A DNA stretch of 64,000 bases from Magicicada septendecula (Eukaryota > Arthropoda > Insecta > Hemiptera > Cicadidae), in the NCBI GenBank assembly GCA_034769895.1, contig CM068371.1, positions 404,595,969-404,659,968 on the forward strand, written 5' to 3'. Each line of letters begins with the position of its first letter. Positions within the stretch are counted from its first letter, which is position 1. Below are positions 11,450-23,858 of this stretch, piece after piece. The notes under the pieces are model-generated. The model saw only the letters and a program-made list of their open reading frames with translations. It searched no databases and was not told the DNA's origin. The position numbers and the translations under genes are program-made.

Positions 11450-13113
11450 TCATCGACTCTTTTTCACGATTTGTTGCAGAAATTCAGTACTTTGCCGAAG
11501 ATCATCCAAGTGGCGATCATTATATTGATCTCGCTAATCTTATTGCCAGAGATAAATCTAGTCTTTCGACGGTCGTTTCCCTCTTAGTGTCTTCTATGAG
11601 TCGAACTTTTAAACGAGACTTCTCTCTTGTCGCCTGGAATGCCAGCCGAATCAGTACGAAGCATTCCGACCTCCATGATTTCATATTTTGGTTCAAACCC
11701 AAACTCATTTGACCCCGACGAAACGGTTTCGGTTACCGTGATATGTGTTATCAACACGACAGAGTCGGCGACAAGAGGGCAGCACTAGCTTTTAAGTCTC
11801 CGCAGGAGGAACGTCTTCTAGATATCGTCCTCAGTGCGCACCGTAGGGCAATCTTAGTCGACGACCTGAACTGCAAGCATCGCGAATGGACTACTCCGTA
11901 TGTGACGCGCTTGCGCATGCATGTTGACTTCCGCTGGGCGACGGTGGTTGGTCCACCGGATCCCACATTCTATCCAGCCATGCCTAATGTGATTCCTGAC
12001 GTACTGGATGTCGCGGTAACCCGAGATATTGCTTGTCCTGTCAAGGTTTTCTGAGTTGTTATCTGAATCACAACCCTACTTTGATCCAGCACAGTCACGT
12101 TCGAGATGTGGGATAGGTCGTCGATTGATCGGCGTTCTGTCGCCGCCTACCGCTAGCTGGCCCATTCGAAAACCCCCACCAAGTCGAAGAGACTGTTGTT
12201 TTGTTTGACGAAGTAGTCATCCCTGAGGTAAACGATAGACCATTCCTGAAGAATGAGACCCGGTCTTACGCCCGACTACCAACGCATTCCATAGGAAGTT
12301 CTCTTCTTGCTTGTGGGAGAACCTACTACCTGAAGCGCCTGCAAAGGAATCGTAATCCGGCCGATAAGGCAGCGTATAGTCGGCTGACCGGCAGGTTGCG
12401 TGGAGCTGTTGGGTACTCGTCGTGGTCCGAATGGGGGAACGTACAGAGCAGTGGTGGACCCGTTCGGACAAACCGAGGGTCACTCAGAGAAGGACGAGTG
12501 TCTGGGCTTGGTAACGAGAGACAGTTCTCTCCCAACCCGCTCGCGGACTGGGAGTTTGACGAAGACCTCTCGCTTTCAATCACAAGTGTGCCCAAATCCA
12601 TATCTAGAGATGAGGTCTGAGATCGGTTCACCGAACTCCGACCAAGAAAATCTCTTGGCCCGGACGATGTTCCGATGCTCTTCGCCATCTTCCCGAGCAA
12701 GGAATTCTTTCCTTGGTCAAGTTGTTCAATGCGTGTCTCAGAATGACTTACTTTCTCAAGAAATGGCGAAAGGTCACTGTCATAGTGATACCGAAGCAAG
12801 GCTTCCCATACTGACAACCTCCGACCCATCAGTCTCCTATCCGTTATGTTAAAGATGCTCAAGCGACTTGAATAACGACGCGCACGAACTTCGATATTCT
12901 GGTCCCAGAATAGTTCGGCTTCCGTTCAGGCCATTCTACCACCCATTAGATGAAAAGACTGTAGAACACATAATAGACGCCGGGTCTTGGGTAAAGCAGA
13001 CCGTAGGCTGTTTACGATGATATGTGGATAAGCCTTCGACAGGGTTTGGACTCCGGGAAGTCAAGCTCCCAGACTGCTGTCTTCATATGATCTCTAGCTT
13101 TCACGTGGATAGG
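11450..13113 (+). mobile_element. Decayed Jockey-type LINE, endonuclease through early RT
   Basis: Plus-strand frames give the pieces of a Jockey LINE in order. About 11630-12040 is the apurinic endonuclease (AWNASRIST; DLNCKHREWT; FRWATVVGPPDPTFYP; IPDVLDVAVTRDI). About 12330-12400 is the linker (LKRLQRNRNPADKAAYSRL). About 12625-12670 has the RT entry motif (RPRKSLGPDDVPML), then KLFNACLRMTYFLKKWRKVT, DNLRPISLL and, near 12905, an SQNSSASVQ remnant of the usual PEQFGFRSGHST. About 13030 is an AFDRVW-like remnant. There are many frame changes and stops. The element resumes at 14167 after an inserted segment. Confidence 0.7.
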
Positions 13114-14166
13114 ACGTGTTAACGATGTTGGAGGTGGATTTATTTATACAGTATGGTGGGAGACATTGTCTATTACTATTACACTGTTCTTAATCGTTCG
13201 GAAAAGCATTTCAATAATCCACTTTTCAAAATTTCATAGTTCATAGTGTGATAATAGCCTTTTTTGAAACCCGGTTTAAAAACATTAAGAGCGCATTAAG
13301 TACAAACCCATTTTTACCACCACAATGAACTACAACCACCGGCTGTCGTTTGTTTACTGGGATTTTAAGGCCACTTCTGTCATTGTATGTCCACGTTTTT
13401 GTAACTGACGTTATACTGTGGAAATAAATTTCGTCTGTGTATAATATGGGCAGCCATTCTTCACTGTATTGGGGTAGGCCTATTATTCTTACACAACCAA
13501 CTCTTTAAGTTTCTGATGTGTTTTGTAACTAAACGCCCCTCTACTTTCAGCACGTTTCCATTAAAATCCCGTTTGACGAATATTGTGCCACAGACTAGAT
13601 ACACCGCCATTATAATTCATTCGTTCTTTTAAAATTCTTAAAACTATTTTTATTGTTAGTATTTCATCTTTTATTCTGTGACATGCATGAGTAATTCGTC
13701 ATGAATAATACACTTGTCTAAATCTGTTATTGTTTTCTCTCTTGCACGTTTTTTACGGGAAATGTGGAACACCTGTACACATTGTAAAACAACTACTTGG
13801 AAATGTCCTTGCTACGACTGACCCTACCGGTGCCTCTAATTTTCTTTCTGATACGTCTTTATCTTTCGATTTAATAAACTTGTACACATTATACATTATT
13901 TTCAAGTTATACATTATTATGTATGTCTTTGCTTTGTATACAAGCCGACGGTATTACAGACTGATCCACTTCACTTCACAAACCGGAAAATATAGCAATA
14001 AACTGAACACTTCGCTTTTGATAAAAATTGAAGTTTTTTGAAAAGTTCTAGCAAAATAACCTGCACGGCTTATCGGAGAAAACTGACCTATGTTTCTATG
14101 CTAACGCATACGTGTTTCATGTTTCTATGTTTCATTAGGCCTATATAACATGCGCCGTTGACACGT
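13114..14166. mobile_element. Segment inserted in the Jockey LINE, imperfect terminal inverted repeats
   Basis: The LINE frame breaks off at about 13113 (before the SYLRDRTF-like part) and resumes at about 14167 (just before its GVPQGS-like motif). The 1053-bp segment between begins ACGTGTTAACGATG, and its right end, read on the other strand, begins ACGTGTCAACGGCG; the differences are transitions only. It has no coding frame, so a non-autonomous DNA transposon is a fair guess. No target duplication is obvious (AGG before, AAA after), so this is tentative. Confidence 0.35.
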
Positions 14167-14690
14167 AAAAAGTTGATTCATGCCTGGAAAGTCTACCTTT
14201 ACTGCCGGTGTCCTTAAGGTAGCATTATAGGCTCCCTCCTATTCTCCGTCAACGTCTGGTGTAGCCAGAGAACCTAGAGTCCAGTTAGCCCTTTCTGCGG
14301 CTTATACCTCCGACTCAAAGCCTAATTCTGAGGACACCTCGCCGCTATGCACAAAAGCTTCCTCAACGGGAGACTTCGGCTAGCGGTTAAAGTACCTTGT
14401 CGATTCTCTTCTCGCTTGTTGAGAAACATATTCGGTGCGTGATCCTTGGCAGACACCGTGCAATGTCTTCCGCATAAATTTTTCGACCGAGCGGCAAGGG
14501 CCCAAACCACCTCGTAATAGAACTCGGCCAGTACCGTATACACCCAGACACTGTTACGTGGAAACGACCTCAGCATATACTGTGCCAAGGCGATTAAGGT
14601 TTGCTACAGAGCAAATTCGCCCTGAAGATAGGTCCTCCTGAAGGTAGCTCGGAATACGACTACCACGAGGTTTTTGTCAGCACGTACAGA
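14167..14690 (+). mobile_element. Decayed Jockey-type LINE, RT continuation
   Basis: About 14190-14250 reads as a damaged GVPQGSVLGPLLFSVFVND block (AGVLKV.., SLLFSVNVW in shifted frames), and 14430-14500 keeps LADTVQCL and KFFDRAARAQ, matching the ..KFFDRAA.. region near the C-terminus of Jockey RT ORFs. Orientation and order continue the piece ending at 13113, so both belong to one old insertion. Many lesions. Confidence 0.45.
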
Positions 14691-14699
14691 GATCTCGAA

Positions 14700-15640
14700 G
14701 CTCAGTTTTATTAGTCTTCATAACAGCAGATAACCTACTGACGAGTTATACACCTAAATATTGCAGTACAGTATCTTCTTTTCTGACCATGTTGTCCAGT
14801 ATTCAGCATAGACCTTATTTAAGGCATTCCTTCTCTGTCTGTTCTTCTTTTCTCTCCAAAATATTCTTATCGGATTCGTTGAAACTCCACTCTTCTGCGT
14901 AATTAACGACGTTCTTCGCTATGGTATCGTACTTTTTTTTAATATACTAGTCGGTATGTGATCGAAATTATGCTACGGCCTGCGAGTCGGTCACGTACGA
15001 AAGAAAGCGTTATGAAAATTCTCGTTTGTAATAAATGAAAAATATCTTCAGGATTCCAAATTTTTCCATACTAATAATAATATCACGTACCAAGACTCTC
15101 TTACTTATCACGTACCTAGTTCCCCTACTTTCTGCACGGCGAATATTCACTGAGAACACACCTGGCGGATAATAAAAAGAATAATAATAATTTGTTATCA
15201 CGAAGTTTATTACTCAAAGGGAATACTTACGCGTTGTTTGCACTGGCAGTAGTACATAAAGGAAAAGTTTATCTCAGCTACGTGTTTGACGAATGCCAAG
15301 AATATAAGTAGTCAAACACAGAGTGGCAATGGAGCGTAACAAAGCCTTGAACAAGACATTATGTATTCTCGATTGTAAGTTATAATAAAGCACTGAACTG
15401 ACTTGTAAACACTAAACATGTTGTAATCCCATGTACTGCACACTGTATACTCTGCAGTACACACTTCCTTCACTAAAATCTGTTATTTTACCTGTTGTTT
15501 TTTCTGTTCTTGTAATACCTTTCGACGTTTTATCCTTCACGAATATTTACATGAATAGAAAAAGAATATAGGCCTATTTAATTTTTATTTAACGTACACA
15601 ATTTTTATTTAGACAATAGGTGTACACAAAACCAATAATA
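14700..15640. other. Intergenic stretch, nothing recognised
   Basis: AT-rich sequence with no coding frame and no recognised element end. Confidence 0.35.
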
Positions 15641-15649
15641 TCCAAAGCC

Positions 15650-15800
15650 TGTCATTCCAGTTACCTCCGTATGGTTCGGTTGTTGGCCACTGATTTAATT
15701 TCTCCTCAGCGTTTTCCCGGCGTCCGTGCTTCCTCGTGGATTGTTCTCCTCCATACGATCATCGGTCGTCCTCTGCCGTGAAAACCTTGTGGGTTCCATT
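15650..15800 (-). mobile_element. LINE fragment, C-terminal tail of RT ORF
   Basis: The minus strand reads WNPQGFHGRGRPMIVWRRTI followed by HEEARTPGK, a stop, GEIKSVANNRTIRR. This is the usual LINE C-terminal pattern (WNPQGKRGRGRP..TWRR, EEA, W.E....A.DR..WR). It is short, lightly damaged and without flanking RT domain. Confidence 0.65.
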
Positions 15801-15879
15801 CATCAAAGGCTTGTCGCGACATGTCGCCGACCACTGGTTTTCTTAGTGTATTTCTCATAAGTCACCAGTATTTCCAATG

Positions 15880-16155
15880 GTTTGTACCCTCCCCACATAT
15901 ACCCGTGGCGCGTGTGTTACAGATTCTCTCACAGGCATATGTGGCCTACAGTTTAATGCCGGATCCGAACGGCATAGTTGGCAAGGGCTTATACTAGACA
16001 GCATACCTCTCGCTGGCTTGCCATCGCCTTGCGTGGAGGAACGGCCGTATCTAAATCAGATGTTTCCGCGGGAATCGAACAAGGGGGCGACAGAGTAGCA
16101 GCACCACACACCGTGCTAGCCTCAACACCGCGACCGCTCCTTCTGAGAGTAGAGG
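15880..16155 (-). mobile_element. Possible tRNA-derived SINE
   Basis: On the minus strand the segment starts near 16150 with a tRNA-like head: GCGGTGTTGAGGCTAGCAC resembles an A box region, and GTTCGATTCC (16071-16080) is a near-perfect B box about 50 bases downstream. The GC-rich body then continues to about 15880. The spacing of the boxes suits an internal RNA polymerase III promoter. No terminal repeat tail or target duplication was found, so the ends are guesses. Confidence 0.4.
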
Positions 16156-16159
16156 CCAA

Positions 16160-17590
16160 GCAATTTCCATCTTGGAATGTATTTTTAAATCGTTTTCTGG
16201 TTTATTCTTTTCCAGTCATATGTTGATAATCTGGTATGGCAAGAAAACACGCAGTATTCTTCGTAGATATCAGTTTATGAAGATCCAAGTTTCACCTAGT
16301 AGGCTATTAGCTTTCGTGTCTTAAGAAGTCTTGGCAGGGCAGATTCGACGCTCCAATCGAAAATACGAATTTTAATTTTTGTGGAGTACAGTCTTGATGT
16401 CTAGACTTTGTTTTAATACGTATTCCAAACACCTTTTGGACTTTTCGAATTCTCTTCTCAACAGCACTATCAGCTTTATCTGTGACAGCCAACATAAACA
16501 ATGTTGATTTTTCAATGGGCTAATAATACATATTGGTTCAGAATGTTCAGTGCTCAGGCTAAACAGTTTTTGTTTTATTTTATTTTCAGACCCACACGAC
16601 CGACAACATGCACAGCGTAATGCCATTATAAATACAAAAGTAAATAAAACGAACGCTACTAAAAAGTAAAACTTTTTGAATAAAACAGTTCGTTAAAATA
16701 CGGAATCCGGTGTGTATAAAGAATATAAAGAATTATGGCTTCACTTGGAAAGTCAGTCAGGCGTCACAACATGCACTGATACAAACCTGGATGGATGGAG
16801 CTTCAGTTGCGGCGGACCTCTATACTCGTAGGAGTATTCAAAGGTTAAGCAGAAATATGTAGTAATAATAAAACGTGAGACGTGATATTATATGTAAAAC
16901 GTTAAAAAATATGTAACAAACGTAAATCAATAGTCATATTCAAACGATCACACGTAAATGATCTATTCTCATACAGTATGTTAATACAAAATAATTAAGG
17001 AGGTAAAAAACATGATTAACCTTGTATATAAAACATTGTGTTTGATGTCCTTTCTTGATTAAGTACTTAATATTCGACATTAAGCATCGTTCCTTATTCT
17101 GATGATCAGCCAATTGTTTTTATCTAAAACTAAAAGTACAAACATAACGGAAATCTTCTGATTTGCAATCACATCGAGCATCAGTACTGGCTATCTAGGT
17201 GCCGTTTCGAAACTGTAAGAAAAAATGGATGTTCCTACTGCGCTTTGGGTCAGCGATCTTACGTGTTAAACACCAGGAGAAACGCACAATTGAGGATGAT
17301 TTTTGCAGCTACATGCGAGCAGGCTGGTGTCAGAAGTATACGCCAACAACAACCCTGTTAATAAATTCACTGAGTCTTAAAGTTGCGCTACCATTCTATC
17401 CGTATGGAAGAAGGTGAACCACACAGACGAATTATGATGGAGCATTTAGGCGGGCGCAAGATAAAAAAACAGACCGAAACTAAGGTGAATAATTGAAGTT
17501 GAGGATGATCCATTTTTTTTTAATCTTTTCATAAATCTACATTATATTTTGGCTAATTCTAAGCACATGAACTCATTATTTTGATAAAAG
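16160..17590. other. Intergenic stretch, no secure feature
   Basis: AT-rich. A minus-strand frame at 16372-16626 has a CxxCRSCGS start reminiscent of a zinc-binding domain, but it lacks the rest of the pattern. A plus-strand frame at 17199-17417 shows no family features. Nothing else was recognised. Confidence 0.3.
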
Positions 17591-17599
17591 GTATTATTA

Positions 17600-17930
17600 A
17601 CGCTGACAATGACGAATGCACAAAAAAGTCGACTCCAAAGTGCAGAGATCAGGTTCCTTAGATCAGTAGCCGTGTATGCCAGGTTAGGTAGGAAAAGAAA
17701 TGAGGACGCCCGTCATGAATTAGCTGTCCGACTAGTGTGTGACATGGTGAGGGAATGCAGACAGAAATTATTTAATCGCGTGGAACGTATGGACTCGTCA
17801 AGAATACCACAGGTGAGTGCAGAATATATGCCTGAAGGTATAGAAGCAATCTGAGACGACCGATGAAACGATAGAGAGATCAGTTGTAACAACGGATGAC
17901 GGAATAGACTTTGAGCCGAATATTGCAAAG
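17600..17930 (+). mobile_element. LINE fragment, C-terminal end of RT ORF
   Basis: The plus strand reads KSRLQSAEIRFLRSVAVYAR, then RNEDARHEL, FNRVERMDSSRIPQ, and after a frame change a GRP-like RRPMKR..RDQL. This is the same C-terminal order as in the copy at 33.3-33.74 kb (RIQAAEMRFLRHV, RNTDIRQEL, CRMDKCRIPKQL, GRPRKRWSDQL). Short and dead. Confidence 0.65.
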
Positions 17931-19637
17931 AAGAAGGAGAACTTTGTATTTCTATTATTACTGAAAAGAAATACGCCAACGAATTCGAAGCCTGAGCCGC
18001 ACGGACTTTAAATACGCGTCGGGAACAACGAACGACCAGAGGCGAATCCTCAGAGCAAGCAGCAATTGCCCAAAGAAAATCAGGCAAAAGTAAATAAATG
18101 ATTACGTAACCAACATTATTGTTGTCACCAAAAACTCTTTCACATGCCTTCTTATCCCTCATCTTTTGAAAATCGGCGGCGCATTTGTACATATCTTACA
18201 GTCAAAATGAGACTGTTTTGGAGTTAATGCTTGCCCTACCCATAGGGTCAGGAATCGCCACTGCGAACGACGATCTTCTCTGAAATGGATTTAAACCCAA
18301 GACTGATACGTGGTCTCTGAAAACTCTTGGAGAACTGAATCGAGGTAATCACCTTACCTTTTTCTCTAACAATAAAAGGGAACGTTTTCATTAATACCGT
18401 ATAAATTTTAACACTACCAGATTAGGAAATCTTTCGTACTTTTCAATTTCTTCTTCGTTTCCGTAATTACGGCAATATTTACTTTCTGATGACCCAACGC
18501 CTTATATTCCAGGCTGCGACATTTAAGATGTCTTTTGCACCAAAATAATTCGTATCCTTTCATACGCAACCCTTTAGCATAGTTGAATTCCGTCCGGCTT
18601 GTTTGTCTGAGACTTATGAGTAGGCCTAAGTAAAGTTTGACGTGAACAGGTTACCAGCTCATCGTACAAACCCCCAATCTAGAGACCAGATAATTTGTAG
18701 TCAAGATTTCCTTCCTTTAGCCTTCGCCGATCCAACACCAAAATGTAAGGCAACAACTCTACCATACCCTGGCAGGGCTCTATCCTAATTCTAAATGCTG
18801 GGATGCCGTAGCGAAGCTCCTCTTCTCCGCCTTCACCGCCGTTCTGGTCTTCATCCGTAACCCTGAATGAGGGGATAGTGGTATACCCCACTATACTGGG
18901 TCCTCTGTGGAACTCAACCACCGACTACTCTCGCGGTCGTGGACGCGGCTGCTGAGAATTACAGGAGATTGAGAGAAGACGTCTCTGGTTCTCCTTATTC
19001 TATTGCAATTTTTCGGAATTCCATTATCAGTCGAGCCACTGAGGTAGCATGTAGTGTAAAAGAACCGGCATGTATAGGCCTATTAAACCAAAAAAACTAA
19101 CATTATCAATGTAAACGACGAAAAGTTACGAGACATTTTTCAAATCGATTCACCCGGATTTAATCTTGTAATTACGTTCTAATTGCTTGCCCATCTGTAC
19201 AACCATATTTCAATTGATATTGGAATCTATGCTGGAATTAACCATTTTACCACAACACAACGCACAACCGTTAATTCACATGAGATACGAAACATTCACA
19301 CAACTGTGCCGAAATTTAATTGAACAGAGTAAACAACGAACTAATCGTTTGTTGTCACTAGCACTGTCACCTGTGATCTGCAGTATGCTGTTTGTTAGCG
19401 CTTCATTGCTGAACTCAGAGTTTGTGTTGAATTTATGTTTCTGCCCTTACAGTGTGTGGAGACACGTGTATGAATATAGCAGGTAGAGTATACGGGTTAA
19501 CAAACTTCCATTTAGTGAAATAACCACTATTCAAATTCTAAATTTAGGTTATTAATAATGAACTCAGTCCTATAAACTTTAACGACGACGTCGTGTCGTT
19601 GCCCAATCGCCGGCAGTGGTGCTTACTGCAAGCCATC
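17931..19637. other. Intergenic stretch with one unassigned GC-rich block
   Basis: Mostly AT-rich. Between about 18650 and 18970 the composition is GC-richer, and a minus-strand frame (18679-18921) reads smoothly (IPSFRVTDEDQNGG, YGIPAFRIRIEPCQG). I do not recognise it and it could be a repeat-derived frame. No other feature. Confidence 0.3.
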
Positions 19638-20510
19638 ATCAATCCAATCCAATCCAATCGTGGGGCAGCAGCTGGACGTGCCCCAGTGGTTGCAGTGTCT
19701 GATGCGTCTGATTTATGGTAGCCTTGCGCTAGAAAAAAGGATGGAGCCCTACTGTTATAGTGTAGCAGAACCGCGGAGTGATTCGCAACGGCTGGGAAGG
19801 TTTTTTTTTGACTTGGAAAGGAAGGATCATGATTTATAGTTGATTTTTCGTTTATTTTGCGGTGGATGAGAAAGGAGCGTCACTTACGTGTCTGAGATGG
19901 GAAAGAGTAGAGTGTCAAGGGCGGGATGAGGGACAGATGATTGTTTACGGGGGGGGGGCATCGACCAGAGCTCGGGGGCGTTTAACTTTGCGAGGAGGAG
20001 GGCCGTCACCTGTGCTAAGGCGGCGGAGGTGAGGGTAGGATGAGGTAGAAGCACGAGTGAACAATTTGAGCGCAAGAGATCGCAAAAATTCACCCACAGA
20101 AGGAACCTTGAACCCTCGCCTGATAACATAATTTCTGACATACCAGGGAGAGTTGGAGATATACCGGAGGATGCGAGATTGGAAAGCTTCCAAGCGCGCT
20201 AAAATGTAGGGTTCTAGCAGTGACCAATATGAGGGCGTTGCGTACGTCAGGATTGCTCTAAGGAAGAACAAATAAATGGTGAGTTTAGTGCGCACAGGCA
20301 TTGAACTCCGATGTGAGATAAAGTGAAATAGTTTGGCTTTGCCACGAGATTTCTGGAGACACTGGGAGATATGGGCTGTGAAGCTTAGGCGCCGATCAAG
20401 AGTGACGCCCAAATAATTCACAGACCGTTTCCATGTGATAGGACTCCCGTTAAGGGAGAGGTCCGTTGACGGGAAACCACCATCAGGAAGCGCCAAGTAC
20501 ATAAATATCC
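19638..20510 (-). mobile_element. 5'-truncated Jockey-type LINE, RT C-terminus and 3' tail
   Basis: The minus strand has a clean 185-codon frame (20502 to 19945): ITWKRSVNYLGVTLDRRLSF, then QCLQKSRGKAKLF, YLFFLRAILTYATPSYWSLL, FQSRILRYISNSPWYVRN and a C-terminal PPPRKVKRPRALVDAPPP. It is the thumb and C-terminal part of a Jockey RT. The 3' UTR ends in a short repeat of GGATT-type units (minus strand; ATCCA repeats at 19638-19657 on the plus strand). It is truncated before the YADD box. The long open frame suggests a younger insertion than its neighbours. Confidence 0.8.
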
Positions 20511-20519
20511 CCTACAAAT

Positions 20520-21300
20520 AAAAAAAAAACGAAACGTGGCTACACCCAATCTTAACTTACGCCCATTCAATCTTTTTGACTGCTGCCTAACCCTACCAGT
20601 CTACACCCTGCATCCTACAGTGTCACAGACCGGGTGGGCTCTCCGTCCAATTCACCATCTCCCGCACCAACAACGCTGTCCTGTACTCCCTAGCCTGTAC
20701 TTTTCTGACCTTGATCGTTTTTCCACAATCTTAATCATAGGTATACCATACCGGCCAAGCAGAAACGTCCCACTTTTCTCATTAACCGTTTGCTATAATT
20801 AGTTAACTTAACTTATCCTCCTCCCACTGGTCAGTTAAGACGGCAGCCGGAAAAAAACTCATCTAATCTTATTTCCTTATCACTTTCTACTATTTCTATG
20901 TTTTATTCCTTCATAGTTATCTCCTTCTTGTCGTAACCATCGAGCATTCCTTGACGCTAAATATCAGGCGCATTGTAAATTACAGAATCATCTACGGTGG
21001 CCGTGTCACAAGCTGCTCGCCTTCCCCTAGCGGCTCTACAAAATACACTCACACCACATTCACTCATCTTTTCCCTATCTCTTTCTGCCTCCTCCTTCTC
21101 AGCGCTCGACCTGCACTAGCATGGGTCTCCCCTTATTTCGGTGAAGGGTAATTGTTCCCCAGATCAGTCACGATCTCGTCTCCGGATGAGTCTTAAATAG
21201 CACGATAAAAAGCGAGACACCCTCATGACAAGGCATCTGAGCGCATTCAGTTAACATAAACGAGACCAACATAAAAGAAGTTCAGTTAATCGAGGTCCTA
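20520..21300. other. Intergenic stretch, nothing recognised
   Basis: Mixed composition with no domain-bearing frame; plus-strand open frames around 20.5-21.15 kb look like chance. Confidence 0.3.
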
Positions 21301-21309
21301 TTGGATAAT

Positions 21310-22110
21310 TTGTATGTATCATCATCATCATGGCATCACAGGTTTTGTTGGGCCATAACCTTCTTCATTATATTACTCCAATCATATCCATCTGTTGCTT
21401 GCCGTAGACACCATCTCACTCCAACAGTTCGTAGGTCCTTTTCGATATTATCCAAAAATCTTGTTTTTGGTCTTCCTCGCTTCCGCTGACCAAAAGGCTT
21501 CCCCAACAACGTTTTCTTAGTAAGATCGTCTTCATAACATAGCCAACCAATCTGAGTCTACTTATATCTGGCCCCTGGAACAGCCTGTAGTGTTCCTAGT
21601 TTTACCTTTGCCTCCAAGACCCACAAAATTTCTTTAAAACTTTCATCACAGAACATCCCAACACTTATCTGTTTTCGTGAGCATCCAAGGGTCACAACCA
21701 TATGTCAACATTGGCCCTATTTGTGTTTTATAGAGTTTGCATTATGTTGCTCTGGATATATTTCTCGATTTTAATTGGGACTTTAGAACAAAGTAACACC
21801 TATTCGCATATATGACTGTACCCTTTATTTCTGCTGATGTGTTGACACTAGTGACTAGCGAACCAATACATAAACGTACTCATTAACTGACTCTACCATC
21901 TCCTCATCGATGTTAACAAACGGCTGTCTACGCAGGGCTGGTCTTCTGGTTGGGATTGCCAGTAACTTATATATTTTGTTTTATTGGTATTTATTACCAA
22001 TACAACTGCACTAGCTGCTTTTTTTAGTGCTCTAAAAAGCCTCTATAACACCCCGTTCTGATCTACTAACAATGTCTATGTCATCAGCATATAGTTTATA
22101 GTGAGTAGTT
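21310..22110 (-). mobile_element. LINE, RTE-type, C-terminal half of RT and 3' tail
   Basis: The plus strand shows the familiar antisense of an endonuclease/RT ORF end: GGTCTTCCTCGCTTCCG at about 21469 is the reverse complement of a RKRGRP motif, 21700-21780 is the antisense of the FYKT..P.LLYG region, and 21950-22110 covers the Y.DD-proximal part. The element ends in (ATG)n at 21318-21331, like the (GAT)n tail of the copy ending at 33.97 kb. Many frame breaks. Confidence 0.6.
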
Positions 22111-22125
22111 TATAATTTTTTTTAT

Positions 22126-22230
22126 TAAAGACAGGAGAGGGAGAGAGATAGAGAGAAAGAAAGTGAAAGAGAGACAGAGAGTGAGATAGAAAGAAAGGGG
22201 GTTAGAGAGGCAGACATACAGACAGTAAAC
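22126..22230 (+). repeat. GA-rich microsatellite
   Basis: About 100 bases of impure GA and AGAG repeats (GAGAGGGAGAGAGATAGAGA and on) forming a nearly pure purine strand. Confidence 0.85.
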
Positions 22231-23047
22231 GAAACCTGAGACTCAGGGGAAAAGTAGAGCTACCACGTTACGACGGTGTTCAAACGACCAGTAGAAGGTT
22301 GGGGTGAGGCAACACTGAGACATAGAAAACTTCCCAGAGAGGAACTGGAAAAATGTTCTGCTTTCATCCACCAGAAATTAAAGCCGAAAATGCGTAATGC
22401 CACTAGATACTGTGAACAACAATGCACTTCGCCGCGTGTATACTGACTACGGAGGACATTACCCAGTGGAGCTTTATAGAGGCCTACATCTCATAAAGTT
22501 CAGATTTTGCGGCAAATGGGAACGGGAACTCGTGCGCCTAATCAGCCCCTAGGCAACTATAGACAGACAGTCATGTAGAGTGTGAAATCACAATATTAAA
22601 AATTCAGAATTGAGATACTGATGAACAATACAATATCACGAGCCGGCTCAGACAGCAACAGACTCTTACAGTGTATCAACATGCTCTGTCGTGGAAAACG
22701 AGACTGCAACTGCTGCGATTATATTACGCTCGTTGCGGTAATGTGTCAGGCTATTACGCGTCACTTGTCGCAATTTCCTTAGCGATTAGTATACATTGAT
22801 GGGTAAGTGTTATTGCATCACGATCCGGAATTCTTAAGTAACTTTCACAGCCAACAAGTCAAGTGGTTAGTGATAACTGACAGAGTAATGCGTGTCTACT
22901 GACATCACGCGCTGCGTACTACCACATTGACATCGTGGCCACCACTTACCACTTTGGAAACGCTTTTGTTATTGCAGCTTACTCCACGGCGCAGTGTGTT
23001 TGCCAGCCTCTGCAAAATATGACGATTAATTGTGGTTGGTGGTCCGG
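22231..23047. other. Intergenic stretch, nothing recognised
   Basis: No coding frame and no known element; composition is balanced. Confidence 0.3.
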
Positions 23048-23080
23048 TTGGCGCCGTGGCCGAGAGGGATAGTTAAATTA
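23048..23080 (+). mobile_element. tRNA-like SINE head, truncated
   Basis: GGCGCCGTGGCCGAGAGGG holds a tRNA-like acceptor end and a good A box (TGGCCGAGAGG), as in Leu/Ser-type tRNAs, but no B box or cloverleaf follows. It is best read as the stump of a tRNA-derived SINE; it could be chance. Confidence 0.3.
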
Positions 23081-23379
23081 CATCTGTTTATAATTAATTG
23101 TAAACTGTGTCTCAAGCGGATATTTTTGAAAAAAAAAACCGGTAAGGCCTGGATGGGATAGGAAACAAAGGTTACCACAAAAGAGTTGCTCAGTCACAAG
23201 GCAAGAAAGACAAAAAAGGGTTTGAATTGGACGAAAAAACCCGTCTGTATAGAATCATTCTATTGGTTCTTGTCATACAACCGTTCCGTCTATATTCTGG
23301 TATTTATTGAATATTATAAAATAATATTATAATAAAATATATTATAAGGTTGAAAATTAAGAAGTAATGATGAAATATA

Positions 23380-23745
23380 TCAAAGTATAGAAAATATAAC
23401 AAAAGCAGTGAGAAAAAGAAGACTAGTATTTTTTGGACATTTATATAGAATGGACGACAATAGGTTAACAAACAGATCTTCACATATCTGTGGGGAAAGA
23501 AGTCAACATCAAGTTGGATTAAAGAAGTCAAAAAAAGGATGTAGAAAAAATAATATAAACGCAGTAGAAGCAATCGTAAGAGAAGTTGTCAGGCAAAAGT
23601 CTTAAAAATCGAAGGAGTCCAGCGTAGGAGAGAGAAAAATGCAGGGTCAAAGTGGACTGAAGACAGGAAGAAGAGATACAGTGAAAGGATGAAAGAATAT
23701 TGGAGAAAAAGAAAAGAAGAAAGAATAAAGAATTTAAATTGACAT
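23380..23745 (+). mobile_element. LINE fragment, C-terminal tail of RT ORF
   Basis: The plus strand reads RKRRLVFFGHLYRMDDNRLT, a change of frame, WIKEVKKGC, then SKWTEDRKKRYSERMKEYWR and a KRKEE tail before a stop near 23740. The FFGH..RM.DNR box and the KWTEEQR.A.S.RMK.YW tail are typical of endonuclease/RT LINE C-termini in insects. A microsatellite follows directly. Confidence 0.65.
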
Positions 23746-23767
23746 GAGGTCCTCAGATGACCGATAA

Positions 23768-23858
23768 AAAAATATATATATATATATATTATATATATAT
23801 ATATATATATAAAAATATATATATATATAATATATATATACACATATATATTATACAA
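23768..23858 (+). repeat. TA microsatellite
   Basis: About 90 bases of impure (TA)n directly after the LINE 3' end, a common site for expansion from a LINE tail. Confidence 0.9.

Noticed and set aside
16372-16626. Minus-strand frame starting with CACCRSCGS, a possible zinc-finger-associated domain
   Set aside because: Only the first cysteine pair fits; the later CW..C pair is incomplete and no neighbouring zinc fingers exist.
18679-18921. Smooth minus-strand frame (PSFRVTDEDQNGGEGG) in a GC-rich patch
   Set aside because: No recognised family, no splice partners and low-complexity composition; left as unassigned DNA.
23048-23080. Possible genuine tRNA gene
   Set aside because: Only an acceptor-like end and an A box are present; no cloverleaf or B box follows.
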